Shown one piece after another: positions 8,353-16,699 of a stretch of DNA of 64,000 nucleotides; the stretch's first letter is position 1, and each line of letters starts with the position of its first letter. Under the pieces are notes generated by a model. The model saw nothing but the letters and a program-made list of their open reading frames with translations, did not search any database and was not told the DNA's origin. The stretch comes from CAVRTM01 sp963696105 (lineage in GTDB: Bacteria; Actinomycetota; Actinomycetes; Actinomycetales; Dermatophilaceae). Made by a program: the position numbers and the translations under genes. The stretch lies in NCBI GenBank assembly GCA_963696105.1, contig CAVOIP010000005.1, positions 372,001-436,000 on the forward strand, given 5' to 3'.

Positions 8353-10262
8353 ACCGTCCGTTCAGCACCGACGTGAGCTCCGCGCGCTCTCCCCAGGGGA
8401 TCGCCCTGCTGGCCCTCGTCCTCCTCGCCCAGGCCGCCATGGCCTTGTCCGCGGTGCTCGGGCAGGGCACGGCGTTCTATGTCGCCGCGGCGGTGAGCCT
8501 CGGCGCGGACGTCGCCGCCCAGCAGGTGACGGCCGTGCGGACGCTCCTCGGACGCGCCCAGCTCGGCTACGTCAACCGCGCCGTCCTGCGCGAGCTCGGC
8601 CTCCTGGTGCTGGTGGCGCGACTGGGCATCCTCGGTCCGCAGGGGTTCCTCCTGCTCGGGCTGGCGGTCATGGCGATACCGGCCACGCGCAGCACGCTCC
8701 TGCTGCTGCGCGCGCCCCTGGCGCGCCGCCGGCTGCGCCCGGTGGAGGTGCGCAACCTCGAGCTGCCTGACACGGCGGTCGTCGACACCCCGGCCTGGAC
8801 CCGGCCCCAGCTCCAGACGCTGGTGCTGATCGGCGGTGCCGTCCTCCTCGCGGCTCTCCCCGGCGTGGCGTGGGGGGCGTGGGCCCCGCTCGCGGTGGCG
8901 ACCGCCGCCCTCCTGCTCTACGCCGCAGTGGCCTCAGGCGTCCTCCTGCGAGCCCTCCTCGCCACCCGTTCGGCGCTGCGCGACGCCGACTACCTGCTGG
9001 CCGTCGGCGACCAGGTGCGGGCCCTGCGTCCGGAGGTCGCGGTCTACTTCAGCGGCTCCACCTCGTCGATCTACCAGCTCAACATGTGGCTGCCCGTGCT
9101 GGAGCAGCTCGACCGCCGGCCCGTGGTGGTCCTGCGGGAGCGGGCCAACCTGCCCATGCTGGACGAGACGACGCTGCCCGTGGTCTGCCTCCCCGGGGCG
9201 GTCAACCTGATGGACTTCCGGATGCCCACGGTCCGCGTGGCCTTCTACGTCGCCAACGTCGGCAAGAACCTGCACTTCCTGCGCGAGCCGAGGATCAAGC
9301 ACGTCTTCATCGGCCACGGCGAGAGCGACAAGATCGCCAGCGTCAACCCGTTCACCAAGGTGTACGACGAGATCTGGGTGGCGGGCCGGATCTCCCGGGA
9401 GCGCTGGGCCGCCGCCGACGTCGGCGTGCGCGACGAGACGGTCGTGGAGGTGGGCCGCCCCCAGCTGGCGCAGGTCCTGCCGGGCGGCGAGCACTCGCCC
9501 GGCCAGCCGCTGACCGTCCTCTACGCCCCCACGTGGGAGGGGTGGACCGCCAACCCGTTCGCCAGCTCGCTGCCGACGATGGGCCCGGCGCTCGTGCGCT
9601 GGCTGCTCGAGCGTCCCACGCCGACGCGGCTGCTCTACAAGCCGCACCCGCTCACCGGCACGGTGTCACCGGCGGCCAAGGCGGCCCACCGCGAGATCGT
9701 CGCGCTGATCGAGGCCCACGTCGGTCAGCACGCCGGGGCGTCCACCATGCCGGTGGACACCACCGGGGACCCCGAGGACGTCGCCCTGCCGACGAAGGAG
9801 GCCGAGTCCTACGAGGTGGAGGCAGGCGCCTACTGGTCCCGGGCCTCCACACACCTCGTGGTCGAGGGCCCGAGCCCGACGCTGTACGACTGCTTCAACC
9901 ACGCCGACCTGCTGGTCAGCGACATCTCCAGCGTCGTCCCGGACTTCGTCGCCAGCGGCAAGCCGTACGTCGTCACCAACCCGGCCGCGGAGTCGCACGA
10001 GGAGGTCCGCAGCCAGTACGCCAGCACGTCCGCGGCCTACCTGGCCGATCCCGACCCGGCCACCTGGGAGCCGATGCTCGAGCTGATCGAGACGGCCGAC
10101 CCGATGGCCGAGCGGCGGGCCCGGCTGCGCACCGACCTGCTGGGGCCACGGCTGGACCACCCGGTCGACCGCTGGAACCAGGCCCTGGAGGACCTCATCG
10201 AGCGAGCTCGCGCGCAGTGGCCGCACGCCGAGGTGGAGAGCGCGGCCGACGAGCACGCGTGA
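8349..10262 (+). CDS. TagF-like CDP-alditol phosphotransferase with N-terminal membrane domain (copy 2)
   Basis: A 637-residue paralogue of the preceding gene, starting at a GTG that overlaps its stop by 4 bp. It has the same layout: hydrophobic helices in residues ~15-200, then the transferase domain with GHGESDK (His ~323), VLYAPTWEGW, YKPHPLTG (His ~433) and LLVSDISSVVPDF near the end. The shared blocks VYDE.WVAG, VGRPQ and YAPTWEGW show a tandem duplication. The two copies may split primase and polymerase roles as TagB/TagF or TarK/TarL do, or act on different alditols. This copy lacks the Gly-Ala-Pro insert. Family assignment is strong; division of labour is inference. Confidence 0.86.
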   Translation: MNRPFSTDVSSARSPQGIALLALVLLAQAAMALSAVLGQGTAFYVAAAVSLGADVAAQQVTAVRTLLGRAQLGYVNRAVLRELGLLVLVARLGILGPQGFLLLGLAVMAIPATRSTLLLLRAPLARRRLRPVEVRNLELPDTAVVDTPAWTRPQLQTLVLIGGAVLLAALPGVAWGAWAPLAVATAALLLYAAVASGVLLRALLATRSALRDADYLLAVGDQVRALRPEVAVYFSGSTSSIYQLNMWLPVLEQLDRRPVVVLRERANLPMLDETTLPVVCLPGAVNLMDFRMPTVRVAFYVANVGKNLHFLREPRIKHVFIGHGESDKIASVNPFTKVYDEIWVAGRISRERWAAADVGVRDETVVEVGRPQLAQVLPGGEHSPGQPLTVLYAPTWEGWTANPFASSLPTMGPALVRWLLERPTPTRLLYKPHPLTGTVSPAAKAAHREIVALIEAHVGQHAGASTMPVDTTGDPEDVALPTKEAESYEVEAGAYWSRASTHLVVEGPSPTLYDCFNHADLLVSDISSVVPDFVASGKPYVVTNPAAESHEEVRSQYASTSAAYLADPDPATWEPMLELIETADPMAERRARLRTDLLGPRLDHPVDRWNQALEDLIERARAQWPHAEVESAADEHA

Positions 10263-10288
10263 CCGCCGAGGTCGGGCCGCTCGAGAAC

Positions 10289-11257
10289 TCAGGCCCGCTC
10301 CTGCTCCGACGGGCCCGGCTCGAGCTGCCGGCGCAACAGCCACCAGCCCGAGAGGGCCGCGGCGGCGGCCAGAAGAACATCCGCGACGGTGAACAGCATC
10401 CGTGACACGACCGCGATCCCGAGGGCCTCGCCCGGGCCCATGACACCGGATAGCGCGCTGACGATCACCGCCTCGCGGGCGCCGGCCCCCGACGGCGCGA
10501 AGACGAGGACGATGCCACCACCGAGGGCCAGCGCGAAGCCGCCGAGGCAGCGCAGGAACCCGCTCAGCCCGGGGGCGCCGAGCGCGTTGGCCAGCAGCCA
10601 CAGCTGGGCGCCGTAGCAGAGCCAGGTCAGCAGCAGCCAGCCGAAGGCTCCTCCCACGCCGCGCCACGTCAACGCGTGCGGCAGCGGCGCCTTGCGCAGG
10701 GCACGCAGGATCAGGTTGACCAGCCGGGTGAGGACGGCCGGGGAGGAGCACACCAGCGCGATGGGCAACATCGCGAGCAGGACCCACGCGACCGGCGAGC
10801 CGGCGTTCAGGATGCCGGGCACACCGGTCAGCCCCACCACCAGGGCGCTGGAGAGCGAGAGCCCGATCCACGCCAGTGACGCGGTGAAGGTCCTGGCGCG
10901 CGGGACGCCCGCACGCTGGGCGAGCTCCATCTGGATCACGACCGACCAGACGCTGCCGGGCAGGTACTTGCCCAGCTGCCCGACCAGGAAGATCCGCCCC
11001 GCCTCGACGGGACGCAGCGGGTGGCCCTCCTCCGCGAGCAGGGTGCGCCAGGACATCACCGCGCACAGGCTGCCGGCGACGACCGCGGCGAACGCCAGCA
11101 CGACGCTCTGCCAGGCCAGGGTGCGGATCGCCCGGCTGACGTCGGGCCACTGCGCCACGACCGCGTAGCCCACCGCCGCCACGATGAGCACCGCCAGCGC
11201 CGGCCGGGCGAACCTGACCCACCGGCCCCACCCTGCCCGTCTGCGCCCGGCGCTCAT
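10289..11257 (-). CDS. Lysylphosphatidylglycerol-synthase-TM-region/UPF0104-like membrane protein
   Basis: A 322-residue integral membrane protein with about eight helices. GRIFLVGQLGKYLPGSVWSV and FAPSGAGAREAVI are the two diagnostic blocks of the AglD2/UPF0104 (MprF flippase-like) family. The start is the ATG at 11257 (MSAGRRRAGWGRW). It converges on the second TagF-like gene 27 bp away and is divergent from the oxidoreductase gene. In glycan loci such proteins are suspected lipid or lipid-linked-sugar flippases; no enzymatic domain is visible. Function beyond the family is not known. Confidence 0.8.
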   Translation of the reverse strand: MSAGRRRAGWGRWVRFARPALAVLIVAAVGYAVVAQWPDVSRAIRTLAWQSVVLAFAAVVAGSLCAVMSWRTLLAEEGHPLRPVEAGRIFLVGQLGKYLPGSVWSVVIQMELAQRAGVPRARTFTASLAWIGLSLSSALVVGLTGVPGILNAGSPVAWVLLAMLPIALVCSSPAVLTRLVNLILRALRKAPLPHALTWRGVGGAFGWLLLTWLCYGAQLWLLANALGAPGLSGFLRCLGGFALALGGGIVLVFAPSGAGAREAVIVSALSGVMGPGEALGIAVVSRMLFTVADVLLAAAAALSGWWLLRRQLEPGPSEQERA

Positions 11258-11386
11258 GTGCCCCTCCGCTCCGCCGCTGCCGTGGCGCTCATGGGCTCCT
11301 GGCCCTGTCGGCCGGCCGCGCCAGACGCTACCGTCGGCGAGGTCGTCCCTTGTCGTCAGGAGTGCATCATCTCGATCTCCACCGCG

Positions 11387-12346
11387 TTGCGCATCACCCT
11401 CGTCGGCGCCGGGTCGATGGGGTCCCTGCACGCGCGGGTGATCGCCGGCTCCGACGTGGCGCGGCTGGTGGCCGTCGTGGACCCGGACGAGCGGGTCGGC
11501 CGCGCCGCCGCCGAGCGGTACGGCGCCCGCTGGTGCCCCGTCCTGGAGGACGACGCGCTGGACGTCGACGCCGTGGTCGTGGCCGCGGGCACCGCCCTGC
11601 ACCGGGACATCGGGGGCCGGGTCCTCGAGCACGGCCTGCCGCTGCTGATGGAGAAGCCGCTCGCCGACGCGCTGCCCGACGCCCAGGACCTGGTGCTGCA
11701 GTCGGAGAAGCTGGGGGTGCCGCTCATGTGCGGCCTGCTGGAGCGCTACAACCCGGGCATCCTGACCGCCATGAGCCTGCTCGAGGAGCCGCTGCACGTC
11801 ATGGCCCAACGCCACTCGCCGTACGTCGCGCGCATCCGCAGCGGTGTCGCGACCGACCTGCTGATCCACGACGCCGACATCGCCGTGCGGATGATGGGGG
11901 CCGAGCCGGTGCTGGTCCGGGGCTCGTTCGGCTACCTGCACCCCGACTCCGACGCCGGTTCCGAGGACGTCGCGGAGGCGCTCCTGACGTTCGGCACCGG
12001 GGCCGTCACCCACCTCTCGGCGAGCAGGATGAGCCAGCGCAAGGTGCGCTCCTTCGCCGTCAGCGAGCTCAACCGGCTGGTCGAGGTCGACATGCTGCGC
12101 AACACGGTCACGCTCTACCACCACGTCGTCGACGAGAACCCCGGGCCGGGCACGACCTACAAGCAGCAGACGATCATCGAGATCCCGCAGCTGGTGAGCG
12201 GACAGGAGCCACTGGCGGCCCAGCTGGACCGCTTCGTCGCCCTCGCCCGTGGGGACGCGGACGCCGACGTCGAACGCGCCGGCATCCTGCCCAGCCACCG
12301 GGTGGTCGACGCCGTGCGGCAGGCGGCACGCACGGCGGGAGAATGA
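11387..12346 (+). CDS. Gfo/Idh/MocA-family oxidoreductase
   Basis: About 319 residues from the TTG at 11387, chosen because it places LRITLVGAGSMGSLHARV, the Rossmann GxGxxG, at the N-terminus. MEKPLAD, the conserved EKP block, is near residue 87. The start is uncertain: an AGGAG lies at 11358-11362 with no ATG or GTG in frame at good spacing, and an in-frame ATG exists at 11291. A TACCGT hexamer at 11329-11334 is a plausible -10. The protein would be an NAD(P)-dependent sugar or cyclitol dehydrogenase. Neighbouring GT4, epimerase and aminotransferase genes suggest a nucleotide-sugar substrate, which is inference. Confidence 0.8.
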   Translation: MRITLVGAGSMGSLHARVIAGSDVARLVAVVDPDERVGRAAAERYGARWCPVLEDDALDVDAVVVAAGTALHRDIGGRVLEHGLPLLMEKPLADALPDAQDLVLQSEKLGVPLMCGLLERYNPGILTAMSLLEEPLHVMAQRHSPYVARIRSGVATDLLIHDADIAVRMMGAEPVLVRGSFGYLHPDSDAGSEDVAEALLTFGTGAVTHLSASRMSQRKVRSFAVSELNRLVEVDMLRNTVTLYHHVVDENPGPGTTYKQQTIIEIPQLVSGQEPLAAQLDRFVALARGDADADVERAGILPSHRVVDAVRQAARTAGE

Positions 12347-12352
12347 CGGGCC

Positions 12353-12365
12353 CCGTGCCGCACGG
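12353..12365. terminator. Weak hairpin between convergent genes
   Basis: CCGTG, a CCG loop and CACGG form a 5-bp stem between the oxidoreductase stop (12346) and the GT4 stop (12366). Flanking GGGCCC/GGGCCGT bases could extend it with a bulge. No T-run is present. Confidence 0.3.
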
Positions 12366-13559
12366 TCAGCGGGCCGTCGTGCGGGTGGCCATCCGGGCCA
12401 GCACCTCGAGGTGCTGGCCCAGCACCGTGTCGAGGGAGAACCGCTCGCGGACCAGCCGCTGCCCGGACGCCCCGATCCCGGCCCGGCGCCCCGGGTCGTC
12501 CAGCAGCTCGACGACCGCGGCCGCGAGCGCCTGGACGTCCCCCACCGGCACCAGGACCAGGTCCTGGCCGCTGACCAGCCGGACGCCCGGGAAGTTGTCC
12601 GGCCGCACGGCCGCGACCACGGGCACGCCCGCGGCCATGCTCTCCAGGCTGGCGGTGCCGAGGCCGTAGCCCTGCAGGTCGTGCGCCTCGACGTCGGCCG
12701 CCGCGAGGTGGTCGGGCACGTCGGCCCGCGCGACCGCGCCGACGGCAAGGACCGCGTGGCTGACGCCGAGCTCGCGGGCCCGCTCGAGGAAGAGGTCGTA
12801 GTAGACCCGCCCGACCACGAGCACGCGGGCGCGTGGGTGCCGTCGCAGCACCTCCGGCAGCGCCTCGACCAGGGCCACCCGGTCGCGCAGCGGGATCACG
12901 TGCCCGATGCTGAGGACCAGCGGCGCGTCGCCGAGGTCGTGCCTGGCGCGGACCCGGGCGCCGTCCCCACCGAGGACCGCCGCCGGGTCCACGCCGACGG
13001 GAATGTGCACCAGCCCGGCATACGCACCGGCGTACCGGGTGGTGATGTAGTCCTGCATCTGCACGTCCATCACCACGACCTCCGGGCGGTAGGCGCGCAG
13101 CGCGGGCCGGACCAGCAGGGCGTCGAGGCTGCGGAAGGCCCCGCGGTAGGCCGCGCTCGGGTTCTCCAGCCGGGTGTGCACCGACAGCAGCACCGGCACG
13201 TCGTGGCGGCGGGCCCACCAGCCGGTCAGCCACGTCAGGTCGAAGAACTGCCCGTGCTGGTGGAGCACGTCGGGGGCGAACGCCTCCAGCAGCGACGCCA
13301 CGGACCGGTAGGCCCCCCGGCGCGCGGTGAAGGCGATGTCGAAGCTCACCGACAGCCGGCTGCGCGGGATCGTCGCCGCCGGCAGCCGCACGACGCGCAG
13401 GCCGTCGCGCTCCTCGGTCTGCGGCGCACCCTCGTACGACGCCGTCAGCACGAGGACGTCGTGGCCACGCGCGGCGTAGCCCCTCGCCAGGGCCTCGGAC
13501 AGGTGCGCGCTGCCGCCCACCCGTGGCGGGAAGAAGCTGTTGACGACCGCGATGCGCAT
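12366..13559 (-). CDS. Glycosyltransferase family 4 protein
   Basis: A 397-residue GT-B enzyme. The N-terminal acceptor domain starts MRIAVVNSFFPPRVGGSAHL, typical of GT4. The C-terminal donor domain carries VLSIGHVIPLRDR, VLVVGRVYYD and the E-x7-E region in GTASLESMAAGVPVVAA. The start lies 8 bp after the epimerase stop on the same strand, giving an operon aminotransferase-epimerase-GT4. It probably adds one sugar to a lipid-linked intermediate at the cytoplasmic face. The donor sugar cannot be read from the sequence. Confidence 0.88.
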   Translation of the reverse strand: MRIAVVNSFFPPRVGGSAHLSEALARGYAARGHDVLVLTASYEGAPQTEERDGLRVVRLPAATIPRSRLSVSFDIAFTARRGAYRSVASLLEAFAPDVLHQHGQFFDLTWLTGWWARRHDVPVLLSVHTRLENPSAAYRGAFRSLDALLVRPALRAYRPEVVVMDVQMQDYITTRYAGAYAGLVHIPVGVDPAAVLGGDGARVRARHDLGDAPLVLSIGHVIPLRDRVALVEALPEVLRRHPRARVLVVGRVYYDLFLERARELGVSHAVLAVGAVARADVPDHLAAADVEAHDLQGYGLGTASLESMAAGVPVVAAVRPDNFPGVRLVSGQDLVLVPVGDVQALAAAVVELLDDPGRRAGIGASGQRLVRERFSLDTVLGQHLEVLARMATRTTAR

Positions 13560-13567
13560 CGCCGTGG

Positions 13568-14503
13568 TCAGTCGCCGGCCCCGCGCACCAGGTCGGTCAT
13601 GCCCTTCTCCACCTCGACGGCCGCCTCGAAGCCGATCGCCTCCCGGGCCAGGCGGGTGTCCGCGGCGCGGCGGCTGACCAGCACCTCGCGGCCGGTGAAC
13701 TGTGGCTCCACGTCGGTGCCCACGGCGTCGATGAGGATCGCCGCCAGCCGGGCCACGCTGGTGTCCACGCCGGTGCCGACGTTCAGCACGAGGTTGTCGC
13801 GCTCGGCCTCGAGGGCCAGCACGCCGGCGCGGGCGACGTCGTCCACGTGCACGAAGTCCATCGACTGCTCCCCCCGGCCGTCGATCAGCGGTGGCTCACC
13901 GGCCCGCAGCCGGTCGACGAAGTGGTTGATCACCGAGGTGTAGTAGGCGGTCGTCCGCTGCCCCGGGCCGTAGACGTTGAAGAACCGCAGGGCGATCCAG
14001 GAGAGCCCGGCCCGCCGCTGGTAGAACCCGAGCAGGTCCTCACCGGCCCGCTTGCTGATGCAGTACGGCGTGAGCGGGTGCAGCGTGCTGTCCTCGCTCA
14101 TCGGCAGCCGATCGGGCTCGCCGTACACCGACGCGCTGGAGGCGAACACCAGCCGGCGCACCCCGTGGTCGGCGGCCGCGGCGAACACGTTGTGGCTGCC
14201 CACCATGTTGATCGCCATCGACTCGTAGGGGTCGGCCAGGCTCTTGTTGATCGACACCGCGGCGTAGTGCATCACGTGCGTGGCGCCCTTCATCGCCTGT
14301 TGCACCGCGCCGCCGTACCGCACGTCCTGCTCGACCAGCTCGACGTCGCCGGTCCCGGCCAGGCGGGCGACCGCGTCCCGGTCGCCGCGGACCATGTTGT
14401 CCAGGATGCGCACCCGGTAGCCGCGTTCGAGCAGGAGCGGGACGGTGCGCAGCCCGATCCAGCCGGCGCCGCCGGTGACGAGCACGGTGCGGTCATTCGC
14501 CAT
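13568..14503 (-). CDS. NAD-dependent epimerase/dehydratase (extended SDR, GalE-like)
   Basis: A 311-residue extended short-chain dehydrogenase. TGGAGWIG forms the NAD site at residues 9-16, SSASVYGE holds the active Ser, and YCISK holds Tyr and Lys near 150. The ATG at 14503 has a clear GAGGAGG ribosome site seven bases upstream. It lies between the DegT aminotransferase and GT4 genes in one operon. The family covers UDP-glucose 4-epimerases and NDP-sugar dehydratases. The exact reaction cannot be fixed from motifs, and modification of the sugar used by the adjacent GT4 is the contextual guess. Confidence 0.86.
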   Translation of the reverse strand: MANDRTVLVTGGAGWIGLRTVPLLLERGYRVRILDNMVRGDRDAVARLAGTGDVELVEQDVRYGGAVQQAMKGATHVMHYAAVSINKSLADPYESMAINMVGSHNVFAAAADHGVRRLVFASSASVYGEPDRLPMSEDSTLHPLTPYCISKRAGEDLLGFYQRRAGLSWIALRFFNVYGPGQRTTAYYTSVINHFVDRLRAGEPPLIDGRGEQSMDFVHVDDVARAGVLALEAERDNLVLNVGTGVDTSVARLAAILIDAVGTDVEPQFTGREVLVSRRAADTRLAREAIGFEAAVEVEKGMTDLVRGAGD

Positions 14504-14538
14504 GGGTGTCCCTCCTCGGGTTAGGTGCCGGGCGGCGT

Positions 14539-15678
14539 TCAGCGGCGTACGTCGGGGAGCGCGACGACCTCGCGCACCGCCTCCGCGACGCGGTCGACCT
14601 CCTGGTCGGTCAGGTTGGCGTGCATCGGGATGGCCAGGTGGCGCGCGAACAGGTCGGCGGAGACCGGCAACGGCTTCTGCGCGCCGTAGACGGGCTGCAG
14701 GTGCGAGGCGTAGGTGCCGATCGTGCAGCCGATGCCCCGGGCCCGCAGCGCCAGCGCGACCGAGCCCCGGTCGAGGTCCGGGTGCACCGCGAGGACGTAC
14801 GACTGCCACGGGTGCGACCGGTCCGGGGCCGCGTACGGCAGCTCGACCTGCTCCAGCCCGGCCAGCAGCTCGCCGTACGCGCGGGCCACCTCGCCGCGCC
14901 GCCGGATCAGCGTCGGCAGCCGGTCCAGCTGCGCGAGCAGGATGCCCGCCGCCACGTCCGACATCCGGTAGTTGTAGCCCGCCTGGTCGAACGAGGGGAC
15001 GGGCAGCCCCGCCACCGCCGCGCCCTCGGGAGCCGGCGCGACGCCGTAGGTGTGCAGCCGGCGCGCGGCGTCGGCCCACCCCGGGTCGTCGGTGGTGAGC
15101 GCGCCGCCCTCCCCGGCGGTGATCCCCTTGCGCCCGTGGAAGCTGAAGCACGCGATGTCGGCGAGGCTGCCCGCGGGCCGCCCCCGGTACGACGCGCCGG
15201 CGGCGCAGGCGGCGTCCTCCACCAGGAACAGGCCGTGACGGTCCGCGACCGCGCGCAGCTCGGCGTAGTCGGCCGGCTGGCCGAACGGGTCCACGGCCAG
15301 GATGCCGACCGTGCGCGGGGTGACCGCCGCCTCGACCGCACCCGGGTCCACGCCCCAGGTGTCCGGCCGCACGTCGGCGAACACCGGCGTCGCCCCGGTC
15401 CACAGCACCGCGTGACCGGTGGCGGGGAACGTGTAGTCGGCGACGACGACCTCGTCGCCGGGGCCGGCGCCGAGGACCAGCAGCGCCAGGTGCAGGGCGC
15501 TGCCGCAGCTGGAGGTCGCGACGGCGTGCGCCGTCCCGGCGGTGCCGGCGAACCGCCGCTCGAACGCCTCGCACGTCGGCCCTGCGCCCGAGAGCCACCC
15601 ACTGGCGAAGACCTCGGCCACCGCGGCGAGCTCTGCCGCCCCGACGGTGGGCTGTCCGAGGGCGACCGGGTCCGACAT
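14539..15678 (-). CDS. DegT/DnrJ/EryC1/StrS-family sugar aminotransferase
   Basis: A 379-residue PLP enzyme. The motif FHGRKGITAGEGG places the PLP-binding Lys at residue 184, and the EDAA phosphate-site block is at 154-157. The ATG at 15678 has a strong GGAGGAGG ribosome site. It is the first gene of the operon with the epimerase (35-bp gap) and GT4. These enzymes aminate NDP-ketosugars using glutamate, so the operon plausibly makes and transfers an amino sugar. The paralogue at 53045-54133 serves the other polysaccharide locus. Confidence 0.88.
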   Translation of the reverse strand: MSDPVALGQPTVGAAELAAVAEVFASGWLSGAGPTCEAFERRFAGTAGTAHAVATSSCGSALHLALLVLGAGPGDEVVVADYTFPATGHAVLWTGATPVFADVRPDTWGVDPGAVEAAVTPRTVGILAVDPFGQPADYAELRAVADRHGLFLVEDAACAAGASYRGRPAGSLADIACFSFHGRKGITAGEGGALTTDDPGWADAARRLHTYGVAPAPEGAAVAGLPVPSFDQAGYNYRMSDVAAGILLAQLDRLPTLIRRRGEVARAYGELLAGLEQVELPYAAPDRSHPWQSYVLAVHPDLDRGSVALALRARGIGCTIGTYASHLQPVYGAQKPLPVSADLFARHLAIPMHANLTDQEVDRVAEAVREVVALPDVRR

Positions 15679-15706
15679 GAGCGCGCCTCCTCCACAGGGT
15701 GTCTGC

Positions 15707-15712
15707 AGTGTA
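15707..15712 (-). promoter_or_regulatory. Candidate -10 TACACT for the aminotransferase operon
   Basis: Read on the minus strand, TACACT lies 28 bp before the ATG at 15678. It leaves a short leader that includes the GGAGGAGG ribosome site. Confidence 0.45.
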
Positions 15713-15790
15713 GGAGCGAGAGGCCCGACGGGTCCCCGGTACGCCGGGATCGGTGGGCCGGCCCGGGCCCGCGGTCGCCGGCTGGGCGGG

Positions 15791-16699
15791 TCAGATCACC
15801 GGCGGACGGCCCAGTCGCGTCATCCGCAGCACCGTCGCCCACGACATGGGCCGGCGCGGGCCGGGGTCGGTGCGCCACCCCTCCAGGAACCCCCTGGCCC
15901 ACACGAGCAGCGAGGCACGGTCGTGCACCCGCGCCACCGTCAGCGCGGCCCAGACACCGAGGTAGACCGGGACCAGCGGCAGCGGCAGGTTGCGCCGCGC
16001 GAGCCAGACCCGGTTGCGGGCGTTCATCCGGAAGTACACGGCGTGGCGCGAGGGCGGGGTCGTCGGGTGGCACATCGTGGCCCCGGCGTCGTAGCGGATC
16101 CGCCAGCCGGCGTCGAGCGCACGCCACGCGAGGTCGGTCTCCTCGTGGGCGAAGAAGAAGTCCCCCGGCAGGGGCCCGACCTGGTCCATCACGGCCCGGC
16201 GGACGACGCTGCCGCCACCGAGGAAGGTCGTGACGTCGGAGGACCGCTCGGGGTCCGAGGCGCGCAGCCGTGGCACGTGCCGGCGCTGCGTCCGGCCGGT
16301 CTCCGGGTCGAGGATCCGCAGCTGCAGGATGCCCAGCCGGGCGTCGGCGGCGAACTGCTCGCGGATGCGCTGGGCCGTCCCGGAGTCGGGCAGCCAGCCG
16401 TCGTCGTCGAGGAAGAAGACCAGGTCGCCGGACGTGGCGGCGTAGCCGGCGTTGCGGCCGGCCGGGATGCCGACGTTCCGCGGCAGGGCCAGGAAGGCCA
16501 CCCCCTCGGGGAGCCCGTCGACCTCGACCCCGTTCCCGACCACCATCGTCTCGACCGGGTCACCGGTCTGCTCGCGCACGGTCCGCAGCGCGCGCGCGAC
16601 CTCCGCCGGCCGGTCCCCCATCGTCAGGACGACGCAGCTGAGCGAGGGGAGGCCGGCGCGCGCTGCGGCCGCTCCCGCCGCGGCGGGCGAGCCCGTCAT
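15791..16699 (-). CDS. Glycosyltransferase family 2 protein
   Basis: A 302-residue GT-A enzyme. LSCVVLTMGDR opens the nucleotide-binding fold, RNVGIPAGRNAGY is the rhamnosyl-transferase-like GT2 block, and FFLDDDGWLPD holds the metal-binding DxD. Its ATG overlaps the stop of the upstream CDP-alcohol phosphatidyltransferase as ATGA, so they are translationally coupled. It is the last gene of the three-gene operon GT2, CDP-alcohol phosphatidyltransferase, GT2. No transmembrane helix is obvious except a weak one near residue 225. Donor unknown. Confidence 0.86.
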   Translation of the reverse strand: MTGSPAAAGAAAARAGLPSLSCVVLTMGDRPAEVARALRTVREQTGDPVETMVVGNGVEVDGLPEGVAFLALPRNVGIPAGRNAGYAATSGDLVFFLDDDGWLPDSGTAQRIREQFAADARLGILQLRILDPETGRTQRRHVPRLRASDPERSSDVTTFLGGGSVVRRAVMDQVGPLPGDFFFAHEETDLAWRALDAGWRIRYDAGATMCHPTTPPSRHAVYFRMNARNRVWLARRNLPLPLVPVYLGVWAALTVARVHDRASLLVWARGFLEGWRTDPGPRRPMSWATVLRMTRLGRPPVI

